A model generated the notes under the pieces. The model did not search any database. It was not told the origin of the DNA and saw only the letters and a list, made by a program, of their open reading frames with translations. This document shows positions 63,212 through 64,000 of a stretch of 64,000 bases of DNA, piece by piece; position 1 is the first letter of the stretch, and every line of letters starts with the position of its first letter. The stretch is from Chitinophagaceae bacterium (lineage in GTDB: Bacteria; Bacteroidota; Bacteroidia; Chitinophagales; Chitinophagaceae), in NCBI GenBank assembly GCA_021151685.1, contig JAGKWS010000002.1, positions 1 through 64,000 of the forward strand, in the 5' to 3' direction. The position numbers were made by a program, and so were the translations under genes.

Positions 63212-63829
63212 TTATAGTAGCAAATTATCGCGGCTATGCCTGATATCGCTATCCAACAACTCTTGCACATGCAATACATCTGGCATTTGTCGCAACATCT
63301 CTATAATGATGTGCGTATCGTGTGCCGGTTCGGCACTTTGTACCATCCACAAATAATCGTACCTACGATACCTGTCGCCTAACAAAAGCGATACCTCCTC
63401 GTTGCGCAACTTGTATAGCAAATGCCTGTAACTGGTATGTGGTACATAATAGTGAAAAACTGGAAACCTGTATTCTGCTACCTCGGCCGACATTGGCTCA
63501 TCTGAGCCAATAGCACCAAATAAGGAAGGCTGAGGTGGCAACTGCTTGCGGCGTGGTGTTTGTTGCCCCTGCTTGTCGGCAAGCATGTGTATGGTATCAT
63601 CTGGCGCATTGCTGAATGATGCCTTAAAGTGCTGGTTTATCAACCAGCAAAACCGGCATGCAGGCACAGCTGCCACAATGCCTACAAGGCTTGCATCAGC
63701 AAAAAAAAGCTGACGTGTCTCTTCTCTGGATAGCTTCTCCTCCTTCATGCCCGGCTGACGCACAAACACGCTTCCATCGGCCTTTTGTGTGGCCGATGCT
63801 ATATTTGGATGCCCCGGAGGGTACTGCAT
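63212..63829 (-). CDS. IPExxxVDY-family-like protein
   Basis: A 205-residue soluble protein. FFADASLVGIVAAVPACRFC and WLINQHFKASFSNAPDD, then FPVFHYYVPHTSYRHLLYKL and YRRYDYLWMVQSAE near the C-terminus, recall the IPExxxVDY family of Bacteroidota (a conserved LIGI-type strand, W-x-x-N and a late YDYLW/VDYFL motif). The N-terminal 35 residues are not part of that pattern. Function unknown. Confidence 0.6.
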   Translation of the reverse strand: MQYPPGHPNIASATQKADGSVFVRQPGMKEEKLSREETRQLFFADASLVGIVAAVPACRFCWLINQHFKASFSNAPDDTIHMLADKQGQQTPRRKQLPPQPSLFGAIGSDEPMSAEVAEYRFPVFHYYVPHTSYRHLLYKLRNEEVSLLLGDRYRRYDYLWMVQSAEPAHDTHIIIEMLRQMPDVLHVQELLDSDIRHSRDNLLL

Positions 63830-63919
63830 ATCAGACGATTACTATACACAAATTTACCACGAAACGCCGAATTATGTCCACGAAACTATTTTTATGGCTC
63901 TAAAAGGCATCATATGGCC

Positions 63920-63956
63920 GAAAAAAAAGTACCACCCGACAGCCGGATGGTACTTT
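63920..63956 (-). terminator. terminator for a gene entering from the right edge
   Basis: aaagtacca (63926-63934) pairs with tggtacttt (63948-63956), and the minus strand then runs into T8. Beyond it to 64000 the minus strand has a stop codon at 63976-63978 (frame ...TLLEL, stop) and another in a different frame, so the last codons of an off-window gene probably lie there; it cannot be identified. Confidence 0.7.
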
Positions 63957-64000
63957 GTACAAGTATTTAATTAAAAATTATAACTCCAACAAAGTCTTCA

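Overview
The window looks like a chromosomal segment of a Bacteroidota bacterium, probably of the Chitinophagia type (inference; no rRNA or marker comparison was possible). The reasons are: secreted proteins with C-terminal type IX secretion (T9SS) sorting domains; a short group 1 sigma factor; promoters of the Bacteroidota form TTTG-N19-TAnnTTTG with no Shine-Dalgarno boxes; a TonB-dependent receptor with a carboxypeptidase-like plug-in domain; DUF5723 and IPExxxVDY-type proteins. No prophage, plasmid, CRISPR array or intact insertion sequence is visible.

Layout. 1-1.6 kb: 5' end of a TonB-dependent receptor (minus), divergent from a secreted EEP-family nuclease or phosphatase. 1.8-10.5 kb: surface-adhesin region, with a 2054-residue T9SS protein carrying twelve tandem ~72-residue Ig-like repeats, followed by three decayed secreted-protein genes. 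One of these is an NHL-repeat gene broken by a stop codon and two frameshifts; the stop abuts a perfect 34-bp palindrome. 10.5-13.3 kb: homoserine dehydrogenase and a PLP trans-sulfuration enzyme behind a complete SAM-I riboswitch attenuator. 13.4-24.4 kb: envelope genes, namely a DUF5723 barrel (apparently frameshifted at an A10 run), a lipoprotein, a GNAT enzyme, two tandem DUF3857 proteins of which only one keeps the transglutaminase triad, and an 1101-residue TPR/YwqK-repeat protein. 24.5-27.5 kb: a lipoprotein, membrane protein, histidine kinase and LuxR-type regulator operon. 27.6-32.7 kb: rpoD, glutaryl-CoA dehydrogenase-like enzyme, HAD phosphatase, small membrane protein, cystathionine beta-synthase.

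32.8-39.3 kb holds the most unusual locus: five tightly coupled genes encoding a MoxR-type AAA+ ATPase, a vWA plus beta-propeller protein and three accessory proteins. It matches the architecture of the MoxR-vWA-beta-propeller (bpX) ternary systems proposed from comparative genomics as conflict or stress systems with no settled biochemical function. 39.6-44.7 kb: heme cluster hemA-hemC-hemD-hemE-hemF with a stand-alone FeoA protein. 44.7-55.6 kb: aminotransferase, hydrolase-glycosyltransferase pair, DUF695 protein, LptF/G-like permease, lysA, AHSA1-like protein, TPR histidine kinase and an alpha-oxoamine synthase. 55.8-64 kb: tRNA-Glu, tpiA, secreted proteins, an RND adaptor lipoprotein without an adjacent pump, a thiamine phosphate synthase/TenI-like protein, a formylglycine-generating-enzyme-like protein, the RelA/SpoT enzyme, a MITE-like repeat and an IPExxxVDY-like protein.

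The sequence alone supports several functional groups: SAM-controlled methionine synthesis with cystathionine beta-synthase elsewhere in the window, heme synthesis as one translationally coupled operon, and a large share of envelope and surface functions.
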